From Candidatus Bipolaricaulota bacterium (GTDB taxonomy: Bacteria; Bipolaricaulota; Bipolaricaulia; Bipolaricaulales; Bipolaricaulaceae): a stretch of DNA of 64,000 bases. Position numbers and translations under genes: made by a program. Positions 26,216 to 34,735 of the stretch are shown piece after piece (the stretch's first letter is position 1; the number at the start of each line of letters is the position of its first letter). The notes beneath the pieces are model-generated. The model made no database searches, was not told the origin of the DNA, and was given only the letters and a program-made list of their open reading frames with translations. Location: NCBI GenBank assembly GCA_025060555.1, contig JANXBC010000001.1, forward strand, positions 1-64,000, given 5' to 3'.

Positions 26216-28288
26216 ATGGAAAACGTGCTGATTCAGGGCGGGTTGGCTGGGGCGGTTGTCGGGGCTTTAGCCGTATTAATATCTTTTTTTCTTTACCGGC
26301 ATGTTATGCGTCAGGACCCAGGCACTTCCAAGATGCAAGCTATCGCCCATTTCATCGAAGAAGGAGCACGAGCCTACCTTTTCCGGCAGAATGTGACCCT
26401 GTTCCTTTTTCTTGGGGTTTTGGCGCCTGTCATTGGCGTCCTTTTTGCCGTGACCAGCGGTGCGGGGCGCGGAGTGGCTGCGGCGCTGGCCTATCTTCTG
26501 GGGGCTGGCTGCTCCACAGCGGCGGCGTCTTTGGGAATGATCGCGGCGGTGCGGGCGAATGTGCGCACCGCGGCCGCGGCACAAAAGGGCCTCAAACCCG
26601 CATTCACTGTCGCCTATTTCGGCGGGGCTGTGATGGGGTTGGGCATCGTGGGCATGGCCCTCCTCGGGATCAGCCTCATCTACTATATTTGCCGATTCGG
26701 CCTGGGCTGGACGGAAGGGGAGGCCACGGGCACAGCCTTGGGGTTCAGCTTCGGCGCAAGCGCATTGGCTCTTTTTGCTAAGGCTGGGGGTGGTATCTAC
26801 ACGAAAACCGCGGACATCAGCGCGGATCTCGTGGGGAAAGTGGAATTAGGGATCCCTGAGGATGACCCGCGGAACCCCGCGGTGATTGCGGATAACGTGG
26901 GCGACAATGTGGGCGATGTGGCCGGTATGGGGGCTGATCTGGTGGACTCCTATATTGCCTCCATTGTGGCGGCCATGATCTTGGGGGCTGAGTCCGGCGG
27001 TGGGGCGTTCACCATCCTCCCTGTTCTCATCTCCGCTGTCGGTCTCCTTTCTTCTCTTTTCGGAACGTTCATCGTGCGGGTGCTAGTGCGGGGCAAGCCG
27101 GGCGCAGCCATGAACTTCGGCACCCTTGCTACTTCTGGGCTTTTCCTCCTCCTGCTTTTCGTTGTGACGTATAAAAGCGGCCTATCTGGACAACAATGGC
27201 TTGGCGTTTTTCTTCCTACCCTGGCAGGGCTCGCGGCGGGCTTGGTGATCGGGTTAACCACCGACTGCTTCACCTCCATTGACCGCGCGCCCACGCGGCG
27301 CACCGCGGAGGCGGCCAGCCGGGGCACGGCCATCAATATCCTCCTGGGCTTTTCTTACGGGCTTGTGAGCATAGTCCCTTCGATCCTCGGGATCTGTGTC
27401 GCCACGTACGCGGCTTGGCGATTTGCCGAGATTTTTGGGGTCAGCCCGTTTTATGGGATCGGGATCTCCGCGGTGGGCATGCTTTCTATCGTGGCTACAA
27501 TCATCTCTGGAGACGCCTTTGGTCCGGTGTCAGATAACGCGCGGGGGATCGCCGAGCAAGGAGGACTTGGCGGAGAAGTGATGGAAATAGTCGATGCTTT
27601 GGATGCGCAGGGCAACACATCTAAGGCCATTACCAAAGGCTTCGCTATCGGTGCGGCAGCGCTCACCGTGCTCGCCTTGTTCGCGGCATACACGCATCTT
27701 GCTGGCATCGACATCATGCGCGGCATCAACCTCATGAGCCATACTGTCATCATCGGGCTCTTCTTGGGAGCGATGATGCCCCCCCTTCTCTCCGCTTTGC
27801 TCATCCTTGCTGTTGGGCGCAACGCGGAGCGCATGATCGACGAGATCCGCCGACAGTTCCGGGAGATCCCCGGCCTTCTTGCTGGGCAGGCCAACCCCGA
27901 CTACCGGAGGTGCGTGGATATCGCCACACGTGGAGCCTTGCGGGAACTCCTCTTCCCCTGCTCCCTGGCCATCGTTGTACCGGTGCTCGTGTTTTTGGTG
28001 CTGGGCAAAGAGGCCTTAGCGGCGTTCCTGGGTGGCAGCATCCTGACCGGCATCATTTTTGCTCTCTTCATGGCTAACTCCGGTGGCGCCTGGGACAACG
28101 CTAAGAAGTACATCGAAAACGGCGCTTTTGGTGGAAAAGGCTCTGAGGCCCACAAGGCCGCAGTAGTGGGGGACACCGTGGGTGACCCATTCAAGGACAC
28201 AGCTGGACCTTCTTTGAACACCATGATCACCGTCATGTCCCTTGCCGCTGAGGTGTTCGTGCCCATCATCCTTTTGGTCTTGGGCTGA
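26216..28288 (+). CDS. hppA: Membrane-bound pyrophosphatase, K+-independent H+ pump type
   Basis: A 690-residue integral membrane protein with about 16 hydrophobic segments that couples pyrophosphate hydrolysis to ion pumping. The substrate site is DISADLVGKVELGIPEDDPRNPAVIADNVGDNVGD around residues 197-237, and the late motif is AVVGDTVGDPFKDTAGPS. At the K+-dependence position it has GNTSKAITKG, that is lysine rather than the alanine of K+-dependent enzymes, which predicts K+ independence and hence proton pumping. A recognisable promoter precedes it. The Ca2+-type ATPase gene follows after 12 bases. Confidence 0.95.
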   Translation: MENVLIQGGLAGAVVGALAVLISFFLYRHVMRQDPGTSKMQAIAHFIEEGARAYLFRQNVTLFLFLGVLAPVIGVLFAVTSGAGRGVAAALAYLLGAGCSTAAASLGMIAAVRANVRTAAAAQKGLKPAFTVAYFGGAVMGLGIVGMALLGISLIYYICRFGLGWTEGEATGTALGFSFGASALALFAKAGGGIYTKTADISADLVGKVELGIPEDDPRNPAVIADNVGDNVGDVAGMGADLVDSYIASIVAAMILGAESGGGAFTILPVLISAVGLLSSLFGTFIVRVLVRGKPGAAMNFGTLATSGLFLLLLFVVTYKSGLSGQQWLGVFLPTLAGLAAGLVIGLTTDCFTSIDRAPTRRTAEAASRGTAINILLGFSYGLVSIVPSILGICVATYAAWRFAEIFGVSPFYGIGISAVGMLSIVATIISGDAFGPVSDNARGIAEQGGLGGEVMEIVDALDAQGNTSKAITKGFAIGAAALTVLALFAAYTHLAGIDIMRGINLMSHTVIIGLFLGAMMPPLLSALLILAVGRNAERMIDEIRRQFREIPGLLAGQANPDYRRCVDIATRGALRELLFPCSLAIVVPVLVFLVLGKEALAAFLGGSILTGIIFALFMANSGGAWDNAKKYIENGAFGGKGSEAHKAAVVGDTVGDPFKDTAGPSLNTMITVMSLAAEVFVPIILLVLG

Positions 28289-28300
28289 AAGGATGTGCGT

Positions 28301-31069
28301 GTGGGAAACGAGGTTAAACAGAATTGGCATGCGTTAGAGACGGAGGAAGTCCTTCGTCGCCTTGGCGTTGACCCCCAACGCGGGCTTTCTTCCGGGGAAG
28401 CCCAAGCCCGTCTGAAAAAACATGGGCCCAACGTCCTTCCCGAGGCCCCGCCAACTCCTTTTTGGAAACGTGTTCTTGAGCAACTAAAAGGTTTCGTGAT
28501 CCTGATCCTCCTTGTGGCCACGGTGATCTCCATGGCCCTTGGGGATTGGATCGAGGCCGGGGCTATCCTAGCCATCGTCATCCTCAATGCCTTCATCGGG
28601 GCCATTCAGGAAAGCCGCGCTGAGCAGGCCCTCCAGAGTCTCAAGAAGATGGCCGCGCCAGAAGCCCAGGTCTTGCGGGATGGGGTGCGCCAGACCATCC
28701 CGGCTCGGGAACTCGTGCCGGGTGATATCGTGCTTCTTGAGGCGGGATCCATCGTGCCTGCGGACCTCCGCCTCCTGGAAACCGCCCAGCTTAGGGTGGA
28801 TGAGTCCTCGCTCACCGGAGAGTCTGTGCCTGTGGATAAGGACGCTTCTTCTGCCCTCCTGCAAGATACGGCCCTCGCGGATCAGGTGAACATGGCCTTC
28901 TTGGGAACGACCGTGGTGTATGGCCGTGGCACAGGCGTGGTCGTGGCCACTGGGTCCAATACAGTCCTCGGGGAAATCGCGGGGGTCATCGAGGAGCCTC
29001 AGGAGGAGACCCCGCTTCAGCGCAGGCTGGAGGAACTTGGGCGCGTACTAGGGGTCCTCATCCTCATCGTCTGCGGCGTGGTATTTTTGGTGGAGGTCCT
29101 GCGCGATCCGCACCTTCCGCTCCTTTGGCGCGAGGGTTTCTTGGCATACCTGCGGGCCTCCCAGCATGAACTCCTTGGGTTTTTCATCATCGCTGTGAGC
29201 CTTGCTGTGGCCGCTGTTCCGGAGGGGCTTCCGGCCGTGGTCACTTTGTGCCTGGCTGCCGGCATGCGGGAAATGCTCCGCCGGCATGCCTTGGTGCGAA
29301 GACTACCCTCCGTGGAAACCTTGGGCTCGGCTACGGTCATCTGCGCTGATAAGACGGGGACCCTCACCCAAAACCAAATGACCGTGACCAACATTTGGGT
29401 CGACGGAGACCTGGTCGCTGTGACAGGCCAAGGCTATAAACCTGATGGCCAATTCCTACTAAACGGTCATCCTGTGGATCCGCAAAAGCATCCCCTCCTT
29501 TTGAGCGCGCTGTGGCTTGGGCTTGTGTGCAACGATGCGGAATTGCGGGAGGAGAACGGCGCGTATCGGATCGTGGGCGATCCCACCGAAGGTGCGCTGC
29601 TTGTGGCCGCCCTGAAGGCCGGCCTTTCCCGGGACACCATCGTCCGGGTGAGTGAGTTGCCCTTTGACTCCGAGCGGAAACGCATGACCACCATTCATTT
29701 GGCGGCATCTTCTCCTCTCACTTTGACCACCCCTTATGTGGCGGCAGTAAAAGGCGCTCCCGATGTAGTGCTTGCCCACTGTTCCGCTCTGGCCACGAAG
29801 GATGGGCCAAGGCCGCTTGGCGCCAGCGAGCGGGAGCGAATAAGCCGCGCGAACGAGGAACTTGCCGGTCAAGGACTGCGGGTTTTGGCGGTGGCTTATC
29901 GTCCCCTTCCCGCAGTCCCGGAGGAGCTAAGGCCGGAGGAGATCGAGCAAGACCTTATCTTCCTTGGCCTTTTGGGTATGCAAGATCCGCCCCGGCCGGA
30001 GGTCGCCGAGGCCTTGGCTACGGCCCGGCGGGCAGGCCTGCGCACGATCATGATCACCGGTGACCACGTGGCCACCGCCGTAGCCATCGCCAAACAGATC
30101 GGCCTCCTGCGGCCAAATGGCCGGGTGATAAGTGGAAGCGAACTTGATCGCATGAGCGACGAGGAGCTCGTGCGGGTGATTGATGAGGTGGACGTTTTTG
30201 CCCGGGTTTCCCCACATCATAAGGTGCGTATTGTGGAGGCGCTGCGGGCGCGCGGGGAGATCGTGGCCATGACTGGGGATGGGGTGAACGACGCTCCTGC
30301 CCTCAAGCGGGCCGACATCGGGATCGCCATGGGTATAGCCGGGACGGATGTGGCGAAGGCCACGGCCGACATGGTCCTTCTTGATGACAACTACGCTTCC
30401 ATCGTTGCGGCGGTGGAGCAGGGGCGCGTCATTTATGCCAACATCAGGAAGACTGTGTATTACCTGCTTTCCTGCAATTTCGCGGAGATCGCCATCATTT
30501 TCTTCGCCGTGCTTTTGGGCTGGCCGGCCCCACTTACGGCCATTCAGCTTCTTTGGTTGAACCTCCTTACAGATGGAGCGCCGGCCTTGGCCTTGGGGAT
30601 GGAGCCGGCGGAGCCGGGGATCATGGAGCGGCCTCCGCGCTCGCCCAAGGAAAAAATCATCAACCGGGAGATGGTGGGCGGCGTTTTCTTTCAGGCTGGA
30701 GCCCTCACCGCCGCGGTGCTCGGCCTTTTCGCCTTCGCTTATCATGGTGCTTGGCGGGAGGACGCCGACACCCTGGCCTTCGTGACCCTTGTGGTCGCCG
30801 AGCTTTTCCGCGCTTATGCCGCGCGCTCTGAGTGGGTCCCGCTTGTTAAGGTCGGGCTCTTTACTAACCGCTGGATGCAGTGGGCCTTCGTCACCTCTGT
30901 CGCCCTCCTTCTCCTTGTGGTCTACACCCCCCCTCTCCGCGCGGTGTTCAACACCCTCCCCCTCACCCTCCCCATGTGGGCGGCGATCTTGCCGCTTTCA
31001 CTCGTGCCTTTCCTCGTTGTGGAAGCGCGAAAAATTCTCCTCAATCTGCGGCGAGGTCACGGATCATGA
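28301..31069 (+). CDS. P-type cation-transporting ATPase, Ca2+ (P2A/SERCA-like) type
   Basis: About 922 residues from GTG 28301 (AAAGGA seven bases upstream); GTG 28295 would lie too close to that site. It has the N-terminal cation-ATPase domain, the actuator motif [15 protein letters not shown]4 with [10 protein letters not shown], the phosphorylation loop [34 protein letters not shown] and M6 with [19 protein letters not shown] in M4 with N-x-x-T-D in M6 fits Ca2+ transport. Likely role: Ca2+ export from the cytoplasm. The last 29 bases overlap the convergent rimI. Confidence 0.92.
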   Translation: MGNEVKQNWHALETEEVLRRLGVDPQRGLSSGEAQARLKKHGPNVLPEAPPTPFWKRVLEQLKGFVILILLVATVISMALGDWIEAGAILAIVILNAFIGAIQESRAEQALQSLKKMAAPEAQVLRDGVRQTIPARELVPGDIVLLEAGSIVPADLRLLETAQLRVDESSLTGESVPVDKDASSALLQDTALADQVNMAFLGTTVVYGRGTGVVVATGSNTVLGEIAGVIEEPQEETPLQRRLEELGRVLGVLILIVCGVVFLVEVLRDPHLPLLWREGFLAYLRASQHELLGFFIIAVSLAVAAVPEGLPAVVTLCLAAGMREMLRRHALVRRLPSVETLGSATVICADKTGTLTQNQMTVTNIWVDGDLVAVTGQGYKPDGQFLLNGHPVDPQKHPLLLSALWLGLVCNDAELREENGAYRIVGDPTEGALLVAALKAGLSRDTIVRVSELPFDSERKRMTTIHLAASSPLTLTTPYVAAVKGAPDVVLAHCSALATKDGPRPLGASERERISRANEELAGQGLRVLAVAYRPLPAVPEELRPEEIEQDLIFLGLLGMQDPPRPEVAEALATARRAGLRTIMITGDHVATAVAIAKQIGLLRPNGRVISGSELDRMSDEELVRVIDEVDVFARVSPHHKVRIVEALRARGEIVAMTGDGVNDAPALKRADIGIAMGIAGTDVAKATADMVLLDDNYASIVAAVEQGRVIYANIRKTVYYLLSCNFAEIAIIFFAVLLGWPAPLTAIQLLWLNLLTDGAPALALGMEPAEPGIMERPPRSPKEKIINREMVGGVFFQAGALTAAVLGLFAFAYHGAWREDADTLAFVTLVVAELFRAYAARSEWVPLVKVGLFTNRWMQWAFVTSVALLLLVVYTPPLRAVFNTLPLTLPMWAAILPLSLVPFLVVEARKILLNLRRGHGS

Positions 31070-31475
31070 GGATACCATCTTCACCGTCTGCATAATAGCT
31101 GGGGAGGAGGGCAGCCTCGCGAAACCCTTGTTTTTGGTAGAACGCGCGGGCCGCGGTGTTGGAGGCGCGCACCTCCAAGCGCAGGCAGCGGGCACCCTTG
31201 GCTTCCCGAATTACGTGGGCCAAAAGGGCCGTGGCTATCCCCTTGCGCCGATGTTCTGGGGCCACGGCAAGATCGTGAATGTGCACCTCTCCCCCTTCAC
31301 GAACGGCCAGGATGAATGCCACCACTCTGCCCTCCTCAGCTACAAAGGCCATGTTGTCGTGCTCCAAAATATAGGGCAAGAAAGCCAAAAGGGGCCACGG
31401 GTCGGAAAAGCTTGCTTTTTCCACACGATAAATTTCCGGGAGATCCCGAAGCCCGGCGCGCCGTATCCGCAACAC
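31041..31475 (-). CDS. rimI: Ribosomal-protein-alanine N-acetyltransferase-like GNAT
   Basis: About 144 residues from GTG 31475. The frame continues upstream to 31793, but that part crosses the divergent gene and has no homology-like features. A GNAT fold with acetyl-CoA loop HDLAVAPEHRRKGIATALL, followed by LRLEVRASNTAARAFYQKQGF, which is the RimI pattern; the N-terminal VLRIRRAGLRDLPEIYRVE also fits. The family acetylates ribosomal protein S18 or other N-termini. No Shine-Dalgarno is seen; TATACC ten bases upstream could make the message nearly leaderless. It overlaps the convergent ATPase gene by 29 bases. Confidence 0.85.
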   Translation of the reverse strand: MLRIRRAGLRDLPEIYRVEKASFSDPWPLLAFLPYILEHDNMAFVAEEGRVVAFILAVREGGEVHIHDLAVAPEHRRKGIATALLAHVIREAKGARCLRLEVRASNTAARAFYQKQGFREAALLPSYYADGEDGILMIRDLAAD

Positions 31476-31517
31476 ACCGAATTTTAAGGTATAGGATTGA
31501 AGGAGAAGGAGGTCATT

Positions 31518-32354
31518 GTGCTTAGGCTGGTTTTGCTTGTGCTGCTTGGTACCGCCCTTGCCGGGATGGCCCAAGGCCCGGTGGAGGAGCTTCTTTCTCA
31601 GGCCGATGCCCTTTACGACTGCGGGCATGGCAACTTTGAATTCACGGAGTATGAGGCGCGGCTTAGGGAAGCGATCAGCATCTGGGAAGGGGTTCTTCCT
31701 TTGCTGAACGACAGGGAAAGCCGACGTGCGGTTCTTGTGAAGCTTTCTCGGGCCTGGTTTGAACTTGCCGAAGGGTATCTCCAAAAGGATCAAGACAAAG
31801 AAGCAGCTTACAAGAAGGGCAAAGATTACGGGCTTAGTGCGCTGCGGTTGGACGGGGGGTTCGTGCTTGTGGAGGGGAAAGAGGGTTTTCGCGCAGCTTT
31901 ACAAACAGCCTCGGATGTGGAGGCGCTCTTTTGGTATGGGAATAACCTTGGGCGTTGGTTAGCTTACCACTATTGGGAGGCATTGACGGGTGGGACCCGC
32001 GATGTGTTTGCGGCGTTTGCGCGGTGCGCGGAACTAGATGAGAGCTATTGGGCGGGAGGGCCACGCCGCGCGCTCGCTAATTTTCTCGCCCAGACCCCAG
32101 GATTCCTGGGCGGGGATTTGCAAAGGGCCAAAACAGAGTTTCAGCGGGCCCTGGAGCTCGCTCCCCATTTCCTCCAGAACTACGTGGATTATGCGGAGCA
32201 TTGGGCGAAGAAAGTTGGGGACAGCGCGCTCTTTTGCTCATTAGTAGAGGAAGCTCTGAGACGAGGCGCAGAGCCGGAGGTTTTTTGGTCCTGGCCATTC
32301 TACAACACTTTGGCCTTGCGGCGGGCGGGAAGTTTGCGCCAGGAATGCCGGTAG
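31518..32354 (+). CDS. Exported TPR protein resembling TRAP-associated TatT
   Basis: About 278 residues from GTG 31518, which has AAGGAGGTCATT just upstream; the TTG at 31497 would precede that site. Signal peptide MLRLVLLVLLGTALAGMAQ. The mature part is helical and TPR-like, with YWEALTGGTRDVFAAFARCAELDESYWAGGPRRAL and GDLQRAKTEFQRALELAPHFLQNYVDYAEHWA. This is close to what I recall of the TatT (T-component) family, periplasmic trimers found with TRAP transporters. No TRAP genes are nearby, so its partner is unknown. It ends 11 bases before the locus B promoter. Confidence 0.65.
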   Translation: MLRLVLLVLLGTALAGMAQGPVEELLSQADALYDCGHGNFEFTEYEARLREAISIWEGVLPLLNDRESRRAVLVKLSRAWFELAEGYLQKDQDKEAAYKKGKDYGLSALRLDGGFVLVEGKEGFRAALQTASDVEALFWYGNNLGRWLAYHYWEALTGGTRDVFAAFARCAELDESYWAGGPRRALANFLAQTPGFLGGDLQRAKTEFQRALELAPHFLQNYVDYAEHWAKKVGDSALFCSLVEEALRRGAEPEVFWSWPFYNTLALRRAGSLRQECR

Positions 32355-32364
32355 TGTGCATCAC

Positions 32365-32392
32365 TTGACACCAGTTTACAGTGGTATATAAT
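32365..32392 (+). promoter_or_regulatory. Consensus promoter of surface locus B
   Basis: TTGACA (32365-32370), 16 bases, TATAAT (32387-32392): both hexamers match the sigma-70 consensus exactly. Start of transcription would be near 32399-32400, giving a leader of about 140 bases that contains the first riboswitch. The strongest promoter in the window by eye. Confidence 0.88.
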
Positions 32393-32433
32393 GGAAGCAC
32401 CTGGACAAGGATCCGGGTGAAAGGGGTGAGCAG

Positions 32434-32551
32434 GGCAGCCTAAGGGATCGGAAGACCGCCTGGCCTTCCGATAAAGGCAAACCCGTCGCAAGGCGGGGGC
32501 GCAAAGCCACAGGTCCCTCAGGGACGGCTGGGCTGCCGAAGAATGGCCAGG
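32434..32551 (+). promoter_or_regulatory. GEMM-I (c-di-GMP-I type) riboswitch, copy 1
   Basis: Aptamer core 32468-32541. Landmarks of GEMM-I are AAAGGCAAACC, a P2 stem CCCGTC/GGCGGG closed by a GCAA tetraloop, GGGGCGCAAAGCCAC, a short P3 (GTCCC-TCA-GGGAC) and GGCTGGGCTGCCGAAG. P1 can form between CCTGGCC (32459-32465) and GGCCAGG (32545-32551); the latter includes the G of the ATG at 32543. Two competing pairings are possible: ATCGGAAG (32447-32454) with CTTCCGAT (32465-32472), and GGCAGCC (32434-32440) with GGCTGCC (32531-32537). Ligand-stabilised P1 would block the start, so I predict a translational OFF switch. c-di-GMP versus cyclic AMP-GMP cannot be settled by eye. Confidence 0.9.
32468..32541 (+). 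repeat. 74-bp direct repeat, copy 1 (riboswitch core)
   Basis: Identical base for base to 33043-33116. The identity stops abruptly on both sides, where the flanking P1 strands differ, so only the aptamer core is conserved or duplicated. Confidence 0.95.
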
Positions 32552-32986
32552 AGATGGCTGCTGTTCATGATGGCATGCGCTTTGGGCTTTCCGGGCCTTG
32601 CCGGAAGTGTCTCCCGAACCGCTACCGTCTCCCTTTCCATCCCCGCCTTGAGCGTTCTTTCTCTCCCTGGGCGAGGGCTTTCCGGTCGGGAAATAGAGCT
32701 GGAGATTAGGCCCGATGAGCTGGTCCAGGGCGTTCTGCTCGTACCCCTTGAGGTAAAAAGCAATGTTCCGTGGGCGGTTACGGCACGGGTTCTCGCCGAG
32801 GCTCGTGCCGATCCCGTAGTCGGAGTACAGGGCGGCCCGGAGGTCTTGGTGGGAACGGAAGAGATCCCCCTCCTCTCGGGTCGGTCGGGGAAACATGAGC
32901 TCACCTTGGTTGTAAAATTGGCCAATCTGGGGCAAGCACAGGACAAGGTGAGGCTCATGTTGAAGATAGCGGGAATGGGTCAATGA
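32543..32986 (+). CDS. Locus B: first small exported beta-sandwich subunit
   Basis: A 147-residue protein with signal peptide MARRWLLFMMACALGFPGLAG and a beta-rich mature part starting SVSRTATVSLSIPALSVLSL. The end, HELTLVVKLANLGQAQDKVRLMLKI, follows the same strand pattern as the other subunits but lacks the final Y-T-L. No Shine-Dalgarno precedes ATG 32543, which lies two bases after the riboswitch core. Downstream in-frame ATGs (32567, 32570) follow AGGAG at 32549, but spacing is long. Minor subunit or adaptor is a guess. It is the first gene of the locus and under riboswitch copy 1. Confidence 0.6.
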   Translation: MARRWLLFMMACALGFPGLAGSVSRTATVSLSIPALSVLSLPGRGLSGREIELEIRPDELVQGVLLVPLEVKSNVPWAVTARVLAEARADPVVGVQGGPEVLVGTEEIPLLSGRSGKHELTLVVKLANLGQAQDKVRLMLKIAGMGQ

Positions 32987-33033
32987 GGGACCCAGTTGGG
33001 AAAGGAGGTGAGAGCCGAAAGAAGATTTAGGTG

Positions 33034-33187
33034 TTGGGGTGACCGATAAAGGCAAACCCGTCGCAAGGCGGGGGCGCAAAGCCACAGGTCCCTCAGGGAC
33101 GGCTGGGCTGCCGAAGCACCCCAAGAGAAGCCAAAAACTCCCGGGGCAAGGAGGCCCGGTAAACAAAACTTCTCTTGGAGGTGCTCA
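33034..33187 (+). promoter_or_regulatory. GEMM-I (c-di-GMP-I type) riboswitch, copy 2, with expression platform
   Basis: Core 33043-33116 is identical to copy 1. P1 is an 8-bp helix of TTGGGGTG (33034-33041) with CACCCCAA (33117-33124). Downstream, CCAAGAGAAG (33121-33130) pairs perfectly with CTTCTCTTGG (33169-33178), whose last two bases begin the GGAGG ribosome-binding site of the 33188 gene. A smaller GC hairpin (CCGGG/CCCGG, about 33141-33158) sits inside. P1 and the covering helix share CCAA (33121-33124), so ligand binding should loosen the cover and turn translation ON. No T run follows the hairpin, so termination is unlikely. No promoter is seen between the copies, so both lie on one transcript. 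Confidence 0.9.
33043..33116 (+). repeat. 74-bp direct repeat, copy 2 (riboswitch core)
   Basis: Perfect copy of 32468-32541, spaced 575 bases from it, with the first subunit gene between the two. Confidence 0.95.
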
Positions 33188-33703
33188 ATGAAGAGCGTGA
33201 AGGTTTTGGCGGTTTTAGTGGCTGGAGTGATGGGCGTGGTGAGCGGGATGGCTCAAAGTGTGACAGCGAACTCCACAGCGACGTTTACGGTGCCGACGTT
33301 GATTCGGTTGCAGCTCAGCGCTTCCACCATCAACTTCGGGACCCTCACCGAGGGTGACTACGATGTGGGCTACAAGGACGCCCTGAGCGCCCAGGTCGTG
33401 TATGTTTGGAGCAACCGGCCTTGGACGCTCTCCGTGGCGGCGAACAGCGCGGCCTGGAACGGCCCGTGGGCCAAGCCCGCAAGCGACCTGCTTTTGCGTG
33501 TGGCTTCCGTGAACCGGCCGGAGCGCATCTCTTATTACCTAAACACCCTCACCGGCCTCACCACGAGCGGATTCACCGTTGCCCAGGGTCAACCGGGCGG
33601 GAACTTCCAGCACACCATGGACTTCCGCGTTCTGGTGAGCTGGGACAACGACGTGGCCGGCAACTACTCGCTCGGCTTCACCTACACCCTCACCGCGCCG
33701 TGA
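33188..33703 (+). CDS. Locus B: main small exported subunit (pilin-like)
   Basis: A 171-residue protein with signal peptide MKSVKVLAVLVAGVMGVVSGMAQ. The mature part begins SVTANSTATFTVPTLIRLQLS and has INFGTLTEGDYDVGYKDALSAQ, RPWTLSVAANSAAW and the end FRVLVSWDNDVAGNYSLGFTYTLTAP. The same blocks recur in the C-terminal half of the next protein, so this is the single-domain member of the family. It has the best ribosome-binding site of the locus (GGAGG, seven bases), governed by riboswitch 2, and is followed by an intrinsic terminator. That makes it the best candidate for the abundant structural subunit. Spore-coat-U/CsuA-like folds are a possible relative. Confidence 0.65.
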   Translation: MKSVKVLAVLVAGVMGVVSGMAQSVTANSTATFTVPTLIRLQLSASTINFGTLTEGDYDVGYKDALSAQVVYVWSNRPWTLSVAANSAAWNGPWAKPASDLLLRVASVNRPERISYYLNTLTGLTTSGFTVAQGQPGGNFQHTMDFRVLVSWDNDVAGNYSLGFTYTLTAP

Positions 33704-33717
33704 CCCAGCGAAGGACG

Positions 33718-33754
33718 GGCAGCCCGGCTCCAGCGAAGAGCCGGGCTGCCTTTA
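33718..33754 (+). terminator. Intrinsic terminator after the main subunit gene
   Basis: Perfect 13-bp GC-rich stem, GGCAGCCCGGCTC (33718-33730) with 33738-33750, 7-base loop, then TTTAT. It likely limits read-through so that adhesin-like, chaperone-like and usher-like genes are made at lower levels than the subunit. Confidence 0.88.
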
Positions 33755-33764
33755 TCCCGCTTCC

Positions 33765-34694
33765 ATGACCCGCAAACTCTTCCTCGGTTTAGTGGCATGG
33801 GGCCTCCTCGCGCTCCCCCTGGGGGCTCAGGACACAGGTTGGCGCAACCCCTCGCAAGACTATGGGGATTTTCGCAATCCCAAAGGGGCGTATTATGACG
33901 ACACGGATTACGCCTGGGCGGAACCCGGCCAAACCCACATCTTCTTTGGTTATGAATTCCTTATCCCGCAAACCGTAGAGATCGTGGGGATCGAGGTGCG
34001 TCTGGATGTTCGGCGCCACCCGGCAGGTGGGCCGTTCGTGGCGTATCTGGATGTGCAGCTTTCCGGGGACAGTGGCGCGACCTGGACGCGGGCCTACACT
34101 GCCGGCCCCATTGAGAGCGATTGGTCGGTCTTTATCCTGGGTGGCCCCACCGATCGGTGGGGAAGGGTCTGGCGTCCCGAGGAATTTGAGCCTTCCACGT
34201 TCAGGGTCCGCCTCACAGCCTGGGCGCCGCGCTGGCCCACGATTTACCTGGATTGGGTGGCTGTGCGCATTTACTACAGCACCGGCCTCACTCTAGAGGT
34301 GGCCCCCAAAACGGTGTCCTTGGGCACGCTCACCCTCGTGGACTACGACCAGGGTTATTTGGACCGTCTGGGAGCCCAGGCCGTAGAGCTCCGCAGTCCG
34401 GCCACTTGGATCTTGTCCATCGCAGCGGTGCGAGCGGTCTGGAGCTACACCGGAACTCTGCCCGACCCCAAAAAGCCTTGCGGCCACCTCCTCTGGCGGG
34501 TGGAGTATGCCGAGGGCTCCGTGGACGCGGTGGAAAAGGACTTCATCCCCCTTTCCCTTTCAGAGCGGGCGGTGGCCAAGGGCCGAGCAGGCATGGCTAA
34601 GGTCAGCCTGAGCTTCCGCCTCCTTGTGGACTACGACACCACCTGGCCCGGCACCTACTCCCTGGACTTCCGCTACACCCTCACCAGCCCTTAG
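33765..34694 (+). CDS. Locus B: two-domain adhesin-like protein (N-domain plus pilin-like C-domain)
   Basis: A 309-residue exported protein (signal MTRKLFLGLVAWGLLALPLGAQ). The N-terminal domain (about 23-170) resembles that of the locus A protein at 25008, with FGYEFLIPQTVEIVGIEVRL and ending in WVAVRIYYS. The C-terminal half repeats the main-subunit blocks: VSLGTLTLVDYDQGYLDRLGAQ, TWILSIAAVRAVW and FRLLVDYDTTWPGTYSLDF, ending RYTLTSP. The build (receptor-like domain followed by a subunit domain) matches a tip adhesin. The ATG follows the terminator by ten bases and has no clear Shine-Dalgarno. Confidence 0.62.
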   Translation: MTRKLFLGLVAWGLLALPLGAQDTGWRNPSQDYGDFRNPKGAYYDDTDYAWAEPGQTHIFFGYEFLIPQTVEIVGIEVRLDVRRHPAGGPFVAYLDVQLSGDSGATWTRAYTAGPIESDWSVFILGGPTDRWGRVWRPEEFEPSTFRVRLTAWAPRWPTIYLDWVAVRIYYSTGLTLEVAPKTVSLGTLTLVDYDQGYLDRLGAQAVELRSPATWILSIAAVRAVWSYTGTLPDPKKPCGHLLWRVEYAEGSVDAVEKDFIPLSLSERAVAKGRAGMAKVSLSFRLLVDYDTTWPGTYSLDFRYTLTSP

Positions 34695-34735
34695 ACCTTG
34701 TGCCGAAGTTTTCCTTCCCCCAAGATTGCCCTCGT

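Noticed and set aside
33001..33054. Shine-Dalgarno-like AAAGGAGGTG followed by a short frame between the two riboswitch copies
   Set aside because: The GTG lies inside the ribosome-binding sequence and the frame ends after about 13 codons in the aptamer; a leader peptide cannot be supported.
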